A DNA stretch of 64,000 bases from Diploscapter coronatus (Eukaryota > Nematoda > Chromadorea > Rhabditida > Rhabditidae): assembly GCA_964036155.1 (NCBI GenBank), contig OZ038423.1:36347249-36411248 (forward strand), read 5' to 3'. The notes under the pieces were generated by a model. It worked only from the letters and a program-made list of their open reading frames with translations. It searched no databases and was not told the DNA's origin. Every line of letters begins with the position of its first letter. Positions within the stretch are counted from its first letter, which is position 1. The translations under genes were made by a program, and so were the position numbers. This document shows, in pieces, positions 24,995 through 38,400 of this stretch.

Positions 24995-27900
24995 ATGGAT
25001 CTATTTGGGTTAAACATTTCGCTAAGGCTCCTACTTATTTCGATACTCATCAATGGTGCACTAGCACAGAACGGCGCTGCGGGAGCTGAAGGCCCTCTTC
25101 CACCCCATACAGAATGTGAAAATATGCCCGATGCCAATGCAAAGCACATGTGTATCATGTTGCGAGAATGGGATAAGAAGGCCCAAGTATGATACTTTTT
25201 TAATTATCGATTAGCCATATCCAACGTATGAACTCTCCCACCTCTGACAGAAATAATCTGCAAACCTTGTTATGGATCACCTTTCGTATCAATTTTTTAA
25301 AAACTTTTTGCTCTGATCCATCTCCTAAAATTTTCTAATCTGCCTGAATCAGGCGAAAATTTACTATTGTTATTCATTTTAAACAGTTTAGGCTGCATCA
25401 ACGAAGAAGAAAATTGCTCTTCCACCGGGCATGCTCGAAGGACTCGGAACTGGTGCAGTTGGAGCTGAGTTCGCACCAATTGCCAGTACCGTTTATCAGT
25501 GCATGGATATTGCGTGCATGTGCGGATATTTTAATGTAAGGTTTTGCTGATTGTGAGTCCCATCTACCAACAATTCGATTTAAGGGTAACACTGCGCCAA
25601 ATGGTGCATGCCAGCTTCCCGGCGGAAAGACGTTGGGGAAGGCCCAGAGAAAGGAGTATCGTCTATTATCGGACGAAGAGCGAGAGCGACTCCACGCCGC
25701 CTTCTGGACGATCAAGAAGAACGGAGAATACGACGCTTTAGCTCGTATCCATCGCAAAGCTGATACTAATGGAGGAGCCCACTCCGGGCCTGCTTTCTTG
25801 CCCTGGTGATTTTTGTAGTGATTTTCTTTAAAGAAGAGTTTTAATTTGAAGGCACAGAGAGTACGTCAAACGGATAGAATTTGCCTTGCGTCAAGTCGAC
25901 CCCACACTTCATCTTCCTTACATTGATTGGTAAGAATTCGTACTAAAAATTACAGGTGTGCGAAAAGCCTGAGCCGCTCTATATTTAAATTTAATGCTAC
26001 ACAAAAGTGTAAGTTTGTGACCAATTGCAATAGCATGATGCCGCTGAGGAGTTTTAGTTCTGGAAATGTTAATATCAAGTTTTTGTTGAAATTTTGCTTT
26101 CTTATCTCGTACAGAACTTTTGAAAAATATCTTTACCATCCAAGACTTTTTGCTCACCCTGCGTAATTATGGTTTATTATTTTGAAATTGTCACAGGACT
26201 CTGGAAGATGCGCTCGAAAATCCCAAAGATACGGTTCTCTTCTCCGAGTATCTGCTGGGAGAGTCGGATCCGAATTCGTTCGTCAAAAATGGCCCGTTCG
26301 TTAACTGGCCAACGCTCGAAGGCCATCAAGGAATCAACCGATCGATCGGACCGCTCCAATTCACAAGACCGATGACAAAGGCGCAGGTTGATTGGTGGCT
26401 GTCGCAAAGTGCCGTCGAGAATGTGCTTGCTTTCACTGCCAATAGACCGGTGCGAATCGATTTATTTATTTCGAATTTCCAAACTTTAAAATCTAGACCT
26501 GTCGAATCCAACTTCAATATAACTATCCTGAATATACGCACGGAAATGGACACACGTTCGTCGGAGGGGACATGTTTGATATTCCGACAGCTGCCAACGA
26601 TCCATCCTTCTTCATGCACCACTGCTTCGTTGATGCTCTTTTCGAGGAGTGGAGACAACGACAACAATCACGATCTGATCGAGAGTTTGCCTATCCACAA
26701 GACGATATGGCCTGTTCAACACCTCAACATTTCGGAGCAGCGAATATGTACCCGTTCGTCCCCTTGAAAAACATCGACGGGCTTTCCAACAAATTTACGG
26801 ATAATCTCTTCACCTACGCTCCCAGACCGACATGCTCCCAAGGCAATGCAAATGGTTGTGGATCGAAATTCCTCTTCTGCGATATGTCCCACGGTCAGCC
26901 ACGGTGCTCTGCGAAGATCAAGCCAGGCGCTCGATGCCCACAATACAGAAATGGAGAAAACCCATGTTACGCGGGGGCTTGTCAAGGGGGCGTTTGCGTT
27001 CTCAACGCCAATCCTCCCCCACCAGTCACCGTGCCAACTGTGACCACTGCACCTGTCGTGCCAATGAATCCTGTGGTCAGTTATATATTTAGTTTGGAGA
27101 ATTCATTAGAACTCGATTCATATAGGAGACATGTTTCAACGAAAACGCATGCTGTGCTTCATGGGCATCTCAAGGACAATGCCAGCGGAATCCCGAATAC
27201 ATGCAGCAGTGGTGTAAGGCGAGTTGTGGTGAGCATCTCTTTAGATCTTTAGATAGTAATCCGAGGGGCAAAGGAGAAAATGAGTAAAAACGAGAGGGAT
27301 AGCCTAGCATGGTGAAGCATTTTTGAGAAACTAATGATATTTTCCAACAAATTATGGATTTACAGGTGTCTGCAAGCCGCGATACAAATTGGCTGATGGT
27401 GATAATAAAAAGTTGAAAAACCCTAAATAAAAATTGACTTAGATTGTACCGACAGACATCAGGAATGCCCAAATTGGTCGAAGAGGGGAGAGTGCCAGAA
27501 GAACAAATTGTGGATGGAAGTGAGTTATCAGTTCTTTGTAAAATATGCGGGGTTATACAACACCACAATTTTTGTTTTATCCTTTGGCAATCTGGGTTTG
27601 TCGCGACGACGCGACGCGTTATAAGGTAAATTTGATGTTGAAGTATTTTGACATAAATACTCCATCACAACGCGTCGCGACAAATCCAAGTTGCCAATCT
27701 TTTCTAAAGGACGAAGAGGAATAAAACTCCTCATTGCAAGCCTCGCAAAAAATTACGAAGATCAGACCAACGAAGTTCTTTGAGATCGTTGGCTAATTTT
27801 CAGGAGAACTGCAGGAAGAGTTGTTCGAAATGTGGCAAGACACGAGCTCAGGAATGCTCTCCGTCAGCCCAGGCAACAACCACCGTGGCTCCCAATCCTT

Positions 27901-28671
27901 GTGCCAATTCTGTGGGATGCTACAATGAAAATGTATCTTTGAAACTCTTTATGTTTGAAGAAAATTTTCGAATTTAGATTTGCTGCAGCTACTGGTCTCT
28001 ATTTGGAGAGTGCAGGTACTGATAAAACAATTAGTTCTTTTTTAGTATAATTTAGCAGATAAATTTACAGAAACAATCAATTTTGGATGGCATGCAATTG
28101 CAGAGTTTCTTGTGGTTCGGAATATTGTAAATTCATTCAATTTCTGAAAATTTAGGACACTGTTATCCACAAGACTACAATTACGGACCGTGCATAGACT
28201 ACCATCAGGTACCATATTCATTGGAAACAAAACTAACCCATTGGCTTCGATTTATCTGAATTTTTACACAATAATAAATACGATTGCAGAAATGTGCCGG
28301 TTGGGCTAAAATTGGCGAATGCAACGTAAATTTTCTCTTTTTATTCGGGATGAGAATTTAGTTTTAAGAAAAATCCTTGGATGAGTGAGAACTGCAGAGC
28401 GAGTTGCAATACTTGCTTGAATCAATTCCAACTACGAAGCTTGTGTCAAGGACGATCAGGCAAGATATTTTCATGTCTTGTTTGTAAAATTTTAAATCCA
28501 GGCACGAAAGCTCCGAAAGCAAACGAAGTTCACCAAGCGAGAGGCGGCGGCGGAGGTGGAAATAGATCACCAACTCGGAACTGGGGTCGACAAGGCTCCG
28601 GGCAAGGATTTGGCGACAATTGGGGTGGCGGAAACTCATTTGGAGGGTGGGGCTTTGGCTGGGGAAAGTAG
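24995..28671 (+). CDS. Tyrosinase F: secreted tyrosinase with four ShKT domains and Gly-rich tail
   Basis: Signal peptide ends about ALAQ. Pre-domain: LPPGM, VYQCMD, CMCGYF. CuA: RIHRK, AHSGPAFLPWHREY. CuB: THGNGHTFVGGDM (about 26534-26572) and DPSFFMHHCF. A long exon carries MYPFVPLK through the FLFCDMSHG linker and a Pro/Thr/Val spacer. ShKT domains follow from about 27126, 27444, 27899 and 28149. The tail is Gly-rich (six Gly in a row, then GWGFGWGK) and ends in Gly-Lys. All copper histidines are present. The last intron appears to use a GC donor (AG, then GCAAGA at 28460), with retention also in frame, so two isoforms are possible. Two introns contain inverted-repeat elements. AATAAA at 28754-28759. 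About 700 residues. Confidence 0.85.
25953..26161. mobile_element. About 209-bp TIR element (MITE), copy 1
   Basis: The left end CAGGTGTGCGAAAAGCCTGA and the complement of the right end, CAGGGTGAGCAAAAAGTCTT, form imperfect terminal repeats. A related element lies at 43464-43659. No coding capacity; a TA lies directly left of the element. Tc1/mariner-derived origin is inferred from the CAGGGTG-type end. Confidence 0.55.
27581..27710. repeat. 130-bp inverted-repeat element in a tyrosinase F intron
   Basis: The left arm contains GGGTTTGTCGCGACGACGCG and the right arm the complement of TTGGATTTGTCGCGACGCGT; flanking TTGGCAA also pairs. Unusually CpG-rich for this AT-rich intron. Non-coding and MITE-like, with no clear target duplication. 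Confidence 0.55.
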
Positions 28672-29418
28672 AGTTAGTGTTAGTTGAAATTGTTATTTCA
28701 CTATTTGACATATTTCTGTGCCATGGCTTTCACAATCAAATAGTTTAAATTAAAATAAAATAATTTACTAATAATTATTCGATCACCGAAGAAAATGTGT
28801 GGAACAAGCGAATTTTTGGTATGCGTTTTCAAGATATCTGTGTCACAACCGTATTACATAAAACGATTATATATGAAATGTTGCCTATCCCGAAGAGTGA
28901 AAAAAACAATATGTTCTCAGAGAAAAATGTGACTAGATTATAAAATGAAAGAAGAATAGAAATGTGTTCATCAAGTTGTGTAAGTCACTAACACTATTGT
29001 TGCATCAGAAGGAGAAGATATGACTTATTGGGCTTTCATCAATGACTGTCGTGAAGGATGATGTTCGGAATTTCAATTTCGACTCGGTTTCGTAAAGCTA
29101 GTCACCTGTTCGCAGATCCGGCCGTGAAGCGGCCGGAGCAGTGGACAGAGATGATGCATGGTATTGTTGGAGTATGAGCGATGGAAATGACCTCGGATGA
29201 TCATGGCATACTCTAATTTTTAGTTTCCAAGATGAACGCGCACTCCGGTAAATTTAATCTATTTTCGGCGAATCTCCGAAAATGATGGGGAATCGTTGGC
29301 CACAATTGGAGCCACAAATGTCGAGAAACGTGTAAATTCCATATTTTTATCAAAACTCCGAGCATTCTCCAATTATGAACTCATCACGAGCTTTCCTATG
29401 GCTAAGCAAAGAAGAGTT
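28672..29418. other. Convergent intergenic region
   Basis: 747 bp between the 3' ends of tyrosinase F (+) and rlbp-1 (-). It contains the gene F poly(A) signal; no ORF of interest. Confidence 0.45.
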
Positions 29419-32400
29419 TCAGAATCGAGCACAGATATTTTTCGAATGAAGTTGTATTTCGATTAGAGCTCGAAGTACTGAGCATTCTGTTCTCAACCTC
29501 ACGAGCTCATCGACCAACGCTTCTCTGGCTGCTTCTTCCAGCTCACATCTTTAAATGGTATTTTGCTTATCTAATTTTCTAAAATTCGCTGACTTTTCTT
29601 TCCACTCGTCGATTTCGCGTTCGATGGCGCTTTTGTTCTGTTGACTTCTAGGTCGATTCAGACTTTTCCAGTCCTCATCAGCCATCTCCAATTTCCACAG
29701 ACATCTTGCGATGTTGCGTCGTTCTTCCATCAGTTCTTCCCTGAATTGAGTAAGTCTATTCATCGCATTATCTGATGAGTCGGTTGAAGTTTCGAAATCT
29801 TTTTTTTTTCGATAAAATTCAGTTGGAAGTACCATTAACCTGAGAGACCTGAGTTGTGTGTGATTATTTTTGGAAATTTCGAAATCGACTTTTTCCGTTA
29901 TTAAGTAGCGGAGATGCCATTAACCTGAGTTGTGATTTCGTGGCCATGAGCTGTTTTTCCTCGAACATTTCCCTGCATGGCCTCGTGCCGCCGTCTGCGG
30001 CTTTGATTGGGGGAACCGGTTCGCTGGATGCCTGTAGCGGAAACAAAATGATTGAATGCGAGGAGGAGAATTGTAAGTCAATTATGTACAATGGCAGGGG
30101 CAGAAGCAGAATCGCCGAATCGACCTGGCCCTAGGGCTGGGCCCTTGATTGATTAGTGTAATCACTCCCGAGAATAGCAGCCACCTCTGCGTCTCTACCC
30201 TCCCAAAAAGATCCACAATGCCTAACTTGGTTCGTCTCTCTCTAACTTCCGCACATTAGGACAACCACCTCGACTTATGCAGTGTTTGATCAAAGTGTAA
30301 TCAGTTGTCGCGTTTCTCGAATAATAGAACGGCCGTAATCAGTCGGGAAAAAATGCGCGCAAAACCAGAACTTCTCGCATAGTTATGATTTACGTCTATA
30401 ATAAGAAACGTGAATATAGTGTGACCAATAGGGAGTTGACGCCTACCACTAACTTATGCTAGGTAAACAGTGTGGCTAGGGTGAATTATGATACCTTGAA
30501 TCGTCGCTTGAGTGCGGTGATGGCTGTCTGAACACCCCACAGCTGATCTTCAAGATGCTTTGTCTCATGGCCAGATTCGCGTCGTATGGTTATCTAAACA
30601 TACACTGAGTAATCGATAGCAGGAGAGGCCTGGCATAGTATTCAAACCAAGCTATAACCTTGCCGATTTAATTAGTCAGTTAGAGATGGTATCGCACCCT
30701 GATTGGTATGCAACGGTATTCAGCAGGAATTCTTTCACCTTCTTTGTTACCTCCCCACCTACAGCCATCTGGTAGAGGAAGTTAGATGGGCAAAAAGCGT
30801 GGAAAGAAGGTAGCGTCACTCCTCTGCCAGATAGATACTCACCAATTTCATCATCTATCACTACTCTTCAACGGGTCAAATCGAATTCGAATCTTGCTAA
30901 GCGAGAGAGAAGGAAATCCTTCTTTTGAGAGGACGAAATTCGATTGATCCCAATCCACGCGTTTGGATTTCAAATCGCCACTCTCAGATCTATTTGGAAC
31001 TTTCCGTCTCAGAAATTTTCTCCCGATTTTTTTAGTTACTTCCCGTTCTTTCTCGAAGAATACCAATAGTTCTTTCCAAAACAAACCTGGTCATCTTTTA
31101 CTCTCCGAAATTTTCTAACTATTTTCCAAGGGGTGTAGTTCTTTGGCAGATATTCGATTTGAACGAAAGATAAAGAAGATTTGCCAAAATCAAACGACGT
31201 GTTTTTCCAGGAACATTTGTACCTTGATAGAACCACGCCCCCTGTCGATCGACAACATTGTTTGGGGCATAAACTTACTTGTTGATGCAGGACATTCAGC
31301 AGCGCCTGTTGTTTTTTCAACTCCTCCTCAATCATCGGTCCGTCGTCGCACTTCCAATCTTCAATTTGACTAGCCGGTTTCGGCCGCACGTACCTAGAAT
31401 ATTGCGATGTTTTTGTCCTATGCAAACCTTTGCAATTTTCATCAATCCTTTCTCAATTTCGATGCATTTATTTTCCAATTTTCGGTAGGCATTTTTTCAA
31501 AATGGTTCTCAAAATAGCTTAAATGTTGGTCACTAGGTTCGAGAATAGAGTGTGGAGGCTTTTTTCCTCGAAGTTCAAAATGACTGAGGCTGGGATTAGT
31601 GGAAATACGAAATGCGAAGTCTCGACTCTGGAGGTGAAAAAGCATCGATGGTCATTTGTGCAAGCCAAGTCATAGATAATAGAGGAAGTCTGAGCGACGA
31701 GTAGCCAATGAAGTAGCAGTTTTTTCCTACTCTATAAGGGAACAGAAGCGATTATTCTTGCAGGAATGGTGTAGAGGCAGAGAGTCGTTTTGTTCCAGGC
31801 AATTAAATCGACGAGAGAGACTGGGTCGAATCTGCAGAATCTTTGCAGCGGGGGTGTCTTCTGGTGTATTTATACACGGTTTGCCCCCGGACTCACTAGG
31901 GATTTCGCGTCTCGTATATTTTTATCCCCTCGTCGTCATAAGCGACATTGTCTTTTTATGCTAAACACTCGCTAGCGAAATTCGAACAAAAGTAGGGAGA
32001 AATCGAGAAGGGGCGGAGGCGGGCTAGGCTGGGCTGGGCTGGCGATGGTTTTGTCGCCGCAATAGGAGCGGGCTGCTGCTGCGCGAAAAACCAGCAAAAG
32101 AGGGCACAGGCGCAGATTCCTTCGCCCTTCGCGCGCGCTCTCTCCTTCTGTCCCCTGCCCCTTCCAATCTCTCTCACTCAATTTCACCCCATCCATCCGC
32201 GTGCGTCTCATTTCGCCACAAGCAATCCAATGGTTTCGCCTCCTTCAAGCATCTCATTTGTAAATTTGAAGATACCTATTGACGTTCTGGTTGTGTAAGC
32301 GAGAGAGATATCCGTTTCAGTGGCGCTTTCTTTTTCTTCTAAACTTTCTCTACCCTTTTCTTGACTTTGATCCGTTGCTTTTTCTAGCAGACATGAAGTT

Positions 32401-35400
32401 AATTTTCGATTCCCGAAGAATGTGGTAAACTTTTTCCCGATTTAAAACACTTAAAAATCCATTTACTCCATATTTTCTGTCGAGATTCGATTACATCTTC
32501 TTGTTGTTTTCCTGAAGACCTCTTGATTCCTCTCTCCCTCAATCTTTATCAATGTCAACGTACGCCTCCGTAGAAATTCAATTATCTCTTGGGTTTTCGC
32601 ACTTCGAAGAAATCTCTCTGGCGCACACCCTTTTTGTCGTTCTAATGTTTCGTGTTTTCAGCAGGTGAGGGACATCGTTAGGTGATTCTTTCGGCGGTTG
32701 TTGCATAGTCCTGTATGCCTAAGGTCGAACAATACGCATAGAGGAAGAGACGCATAGAGAGAAAAAGTAGCAGAAACAGAGACCTGTGAAGACACAGACG
32801 GAAGCTGCCCAAGCCCTGCAGCCTTGAAGAGTGTGACAAATCTCAGGCGCCACTTATTCCAATTCGTCTTCTCTACTGTTGTGTTTTCATCGATTCACCG
32901 CAGTTGGCTTGAAGACTACTTTAATTAGCAGGTACTTCAATCCGAATAGCCATTTTTTGCAAGGAAGCTAATAATACCTTTTTGTAGAGAGATGTTCCTG
33001 AATAGGAGCCAGATTTTATCGATATTTATTGCTCAACTCTGCTTTCCATTGACCTATGCGAAGCCTAAAAAGGTCGAAGGATGTCCGAATCTGGGTGATC
33101 TCGAATCACAAAACGAAGTTTCCGCAGCTCAACTCAACAGTTTAATTCTATGCTTCTGCGAGGTAATATTCTTTTATCGATTTTTAAAGACGTATGAAAT
33201 CAAGGAACTCGAAAATTCCGAAGCAGAAGTATCGTGTTTGTATGGATCGAACGTGACGCATCTCGAAAAGGCGGGTGACGCGATCAAGAAGGCAAATCTC
33301 AAGTTAACTAAGGTAGGCAAAGGTTACAGTCGATTGATTCTAAATGGCATTACCACCACATCATTTTTTTCTTTTGCATTTGTACAGGTATTTTTGTGCG
33401 AATGAGTCATTCCCTAATAACAATGGAAGAATTTTTGATATCTTATGAAGAAGTTACCAAAGTGAAAAGTCAAAAATACCTATGGGTAGGTCTGGATATA
33501 GTGATGTTAGCTAAAAATGAAAATAAGTATGATTGTCATCCTGATGGACTTTTGCCTCATCAATGCATTCTTTTAGATCAATATGCAACATATGGAATTC
33601 CCCGCTACAGGGATGCCGGACTTTGTCAAATTCGCCCCGAATTTGCGTGATTTGAACATCCGAGAGTGCGCTAACCAGGAAGAGGTCAAAATTTCACCCA
33701 CAACATTCGAAGGTTTGGAAGGATCTCTCAAAAATCTTTCCATCTACAGCTGCAATATTCCGGTGAGTTTATGGAAGCTCGATTTTTATCGAAAGTTTGG
33801 TTTAGATCATCCCACCGAGCATTTCGAAGTTGGTCAACCTCGAGTAACTCGACCTGGGAAAAAACAAGATTGAGAAGATCCCCAAAGAACCAATTGAGAC
33901 TTTGCAAAAGGCAATTGATTTTCATCTTTAGCTGTTCACAATCAATGATTTAGCTGAAATACTTGGATCTGTCCGGAAACTTTATCAACAAGGCCGACGA
34001 TGATTCTTTGGGATCTCTGAAAAACCTTGAAACTCTGGTGATTGGCGAGCACAATTATTTCAATGAAACCTTGGAGGCTGAAATCGGAAAGTTGAAGGGT
34101 CTCAAGGTGTGATCGTTTTATTAGCTGTTGCTATGAACTCGGATTCCAACTTATTTGGCTTCCTTTATCAGAAAAGTATCTGGACAAATCTGTTCCCCAT
34201 AAATTTTTCCGCACGAGATTTCTAGACTTTGGACATGTCCCGATGTGACGGCATTTTCGAGCCGCCGATGTCTTTGTTCGGTGAAATTCCACAGTTGGAA
34301 GTGCTAAAGCTTAGCGGATGCAGCATTGGAGGCCTAGAGCCTGGAGCGTTCGCTGTGTTGAAGAATCTCGAACAGGTATTTCTCGACTCGATCTATTTAT
34401 AGACCAGAGAAAATCGATAAATGTGACAAATCATAAGATGATGAATGATCGTTTCAAATGTGACTGATAGGGAAACTATAAGGAATGTGATAGTGATAAT
34501 CGCTTATAATCCTCTTTGACAGCTGGATCTGCGGGTCAACCTCATCGAGAACGTGTCCGCGTTCTCCTTCGACGGACTCGAGAAACTGAAAAAGCTGTCC
34601 ATCGCTGGAAACTACATTCAGTAAGCAATTCCTTTCTAATTCATAGGCTGACTATGAGCTTTCTCTTCTAAATTTCATCGTTGATCCATTTTTACAGTTT
34701 ATAAAGAATTCTAGAATAGAATTAAGAGATTTTTTTTTGAAAAGTTCACCCTGCTCATCGTTAATTCATTTATGAAATTCATCCATAATTTCATCATCAA
34801 GTTCTCTATTTATAGACTTTAGACTAGAATATATTTGACGTTAGAAGAACGATTAGCTAATTGAATTGAAGTTTTCGAAATTCTTACTATTTCTTGACTT
34901 ACCCTATCATTTATCTTATAAAAAGTGGCATATTGCCAAAATTCAGTTTCGATGAACTTAACAAAAAAATGACCGATGAACTAGGTGAATTACTCCAAAA
35001 GCCTATTCTTTCAGCTATTTTCCAACTTTTTCTATTACAAATTCGCCTTTTGACAGTAGAAGAATAGGAAAATAGCCGCAATTTATGTGCGCGCGAATGA
35101 TACTTGAAAAAAAGTTGAACAGGAAACTAGAAAACTGACAGGGGGCAATATAATAAAAACAGCTTAAAATGACTCGATGGCAATCTAATTGTAGTGACAT
35201 AAATGATGGACTTTGGGAAGGGCTGAAGTCCGTCGAGGAATTGGACATCGGATGGAACGAAATCAAGCAGGTTCCAGGTAAGATTTAAAAAAAAAAAAAA
35301 AAAAAAAACTATAGAAACTTGAAAAAAACGCAATTTTTTAACAAAGTGATATGAAAAAGCTAAGACTATGAAATAACCTTGAGAAAAATGTTATTTTATC

Positions 35401-38400
35401 TTGATGTGTAAAGATATGGTTACTTTCGAGTTACAGAAATGACTATTTTAGCTATGATATTTTAGAGGGTGCCTTCAAGTCGATCGGACCTACGCTCAAA
35501 ACTCTCAACCTCAGGCATAATCCAGTGGTTTCCGTAAGTATCAATCTTTTAAAATAGATTTTTTGCAAGGATTCTATTTCCACTTCAAAGTCAAAGGATG
35601 TTTTAGATGAACAATACTGGCGCTGGGAATTTGACCACTCTGACTTTGAGCGAATGCGGATTAACTTCACTAAACTCCGACTTATTCAAGGAATACAAAA
35701 AACTCGAAGTCAGTTTTATTTCTGCATGAGTTTTACAGTAAATAATTCGGGTATTCTGAAAATTTGAAAGTTGAGAATTTTTAATAAGAAAAAAACTAAA
35801 TAATCCTAGAGCCTTGAAGTTTCTCATTGCAATGTATCGAAAGTCGAGCCGAACGCTTTCGAGAATCAAAAGGATACGTTGAAATCGTTGAAGATCATGA
35901 AGAATAAAATCACGAACTTGCCGAATACGGTAAATCATAAGGAATTTTAATGGAAGGACAAGAGAAAGTTTAGGTTCTGAATGATTTGCCATTGTTGGAA
36001 GAATTGGACACCTCGGAGAATCCATTCCGATGTGATTCAGAACTGACTAATTGTAAGTTGATCAAAATATTTAAAAAGAAATTCGAAAATCTAGTTATCT
36101 CCGCTGTTGAACAGCGACACAAAACCTCTGCCAATGACAAGAAAGAATTCCTATTCTCGAATGCCAACGCTACGATCTGTGATAGACCCTATAAGTTGCA
36201 TGGCAAACTTCTTATGGAACTTGAAACCTCGACTTTGGAGGTCGGTAATTTGATTGAAATTTTTATGAACACTGGGATTTAAACATTTTTGGATATCGAG
36301 TCTCAGATTTATTTTAAATGTCCCTATATTTTATTGAGGTCAATTTTTCTACAGGAATATGATCCCGATTCTGACACTACCACTGTACCACCAACTACCG
36401 AGAAGCCGCCTCCAGAGGTTGAATCTGGAACCACTATACCATTCAAAATTCCCGATCTCAACATTGGCGCAAAGACGAATGATTCGCTGTTCAAAGAGGA
36501 ACCAAAGAGGAAGGTATACGATCTCAATGGAACCGATGATACGAGTCTGGACGAGGGGCAATGTGAGAGGCAAATTTTTGAATTCCCAGAAAATCCTATT
36601 TTCAGCACCTTACGTTCTACCCATCACAATTGGAGTTATTGCGCTTGTATCGCTCATTGTTATCGCTGCAGTTGTATTGTTTATCTTGGTAAGATTAAAT
36701 TTTGTCGAAAGATTTGGCCTTTTTAATCTAGAAGCGTAAACGCGGTGTGGAGGATTCAGAAGCGGGACATGGAAAGCCGGGTCATCCACAAGGCAACGGA
36801 AAATCTCGAAAAAATATCAAAGTTGACGATGGTATGGTCGAAATCGAACTGAATAATCACCACAATCAACGACACAATAATCGGCATCCGCATCCTAACT
36901 TCCGATAAAATTCACTGAGCTTCTCTAATTTTCAATATCTTATATAGAAAACGGTTATCTCTTGACTATCGCTAATCTTTAGCCTTATATCTGTATTTTC
37001 AAAAGTGTCCAAATCAAATTCAATTATTCAGTTACGAGATTCTATCGTATCTCAGTAAGTTACGAATTTCGCATAGTGCCATATTGTTTTGTTGAAAAAT
37101 TTTTAATTCCAATTGGGATTCTTTTGGAAGTGGCGCAATTTTTATCTTCTCCAAGCTTTTTATCATAAAAGTTGCGCTGCGCAATTTAAAACTTGACAGT
37201 TTTCAAAAAGCTGACCCCTTGCTCAATGTGTTGTACCTACATGTAGAAATTGTAATAACGAATGAATAATAAATACATCGAATTTTAGAATTCAAATTTA
37301 AAATTGCAAGAAAAGAAAAACTAACGGTGCGATCCTCATCCCATCGAATAGATAGTTATTCTGATCAGCAGGAATATCACGATTCTCACAAAATGAGGCA
37401 GGAGCAGCGTTGACCAGCAAATAGCAGACTAGCTTCCTGGACATTTCCAGAACGGTTTGAAGCAGAAGACCCAGTGCGTGGACGCTCATTTTATTGGAGG
37501 ATTCCTAGATAAGGCTCAGTGGGAATATAATTGGGAAATTATATTTGTACCTTATCAATGATATGTTGAGCATGAATTATGGTGTACCCAAGCAGAAAGT
37601 AGTCCTCTTTCGGAAGCGCTTTCAGCTTCTCCTTCATAAGATTGACTACTTCGCATCTGAACTCGTAGATTTGGGTTGAATGGAAATTTTTGGAAAAGAA
37701 CCTGCATGGATGCTTCCAATCACAATGACAAGCATCGACTATGGATTCAAATTCACCCGTAAGCAGGCAACGCGGCAATTGTCGAAGAAACCTGTAAGCG
37801 AGAAATTTTATTCTGGAGAAGTGAAATTCTGAAGATTCTTTTCTAGGTTCGGAATTAGAATTCCTTTCGATTCTATATATTGAAAAACTCGGTAGAACTA
37901 CCGTTTGATAAGTCCAGCAGGCTCATGACCATCGAAGAAACGTAGCGATTGACCCTCGTTCGCTCGTTTCTCTAACTCATCCAATCGAGATTTCGGGGAC
38001 GAAACTCGATAGATCCCTTCCAAATCAAGCGCTGAAAAGCATACAATGTTTGGAAGAAACTGAGAATTTGATCATACCGTTAGATTCAATGAAATCTATC
38101 GAAGTTCGGAAGAACGCTGGTATGGGGATTCCATCCAACGATGGATCGGCTTGGACCGCTTCTCTCGGTATCAGACCAAATACCCGCTCACAAAAGGGAG
38201 TTCTCTGTAAATTCTCATTGTTTGAAAAAAACATTGTCGGATTTTCCTACCTCGATCTCGGAATCATTTCCTTCCACATCGGATTTCTCCTGACTCTCCA
38301 ACTTTTTCCATTTTCCGAGGATTTTCTTGGTGGATTTTCGAGATACTCTGAGAATTTGAGATGATAATTGGAAAATTATCAGACTTACAATTTGATTCCC

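Noticed and set aside
29551..29594. Read-through end of rlbp-1 (SANFRKLDKQNTI stop)
   Set aside because: Splicing at 29594 to 29548 keeps phase and adds a heptad-rich coiled coil expected at a RalBP1 C-terminus; read-through gives an unremarkable short tail. It remains possible as an isoform.
29419..31393. A separate FAM13-like coiled-coil gene on -
   Set aside because: The segment first resembled FAM13 tails, but IEEELKKQQALLNVLH fits the RalBP1 Ral-binding region and the exon joins in phase to the RhoGAP exons at 37326.
31972..32211. GC-rich ORF on -
   Set aside because: Low-complexity, no family resemblance, lies in the rlbp-1 intron upstream of the nested gene; more likely promoter sequence.
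33163..33189. 27-bp intron in the LRR gene
   Set aside because: Shorter than any other intron in the window, and the sequence is open in frame, so it is probably translated.
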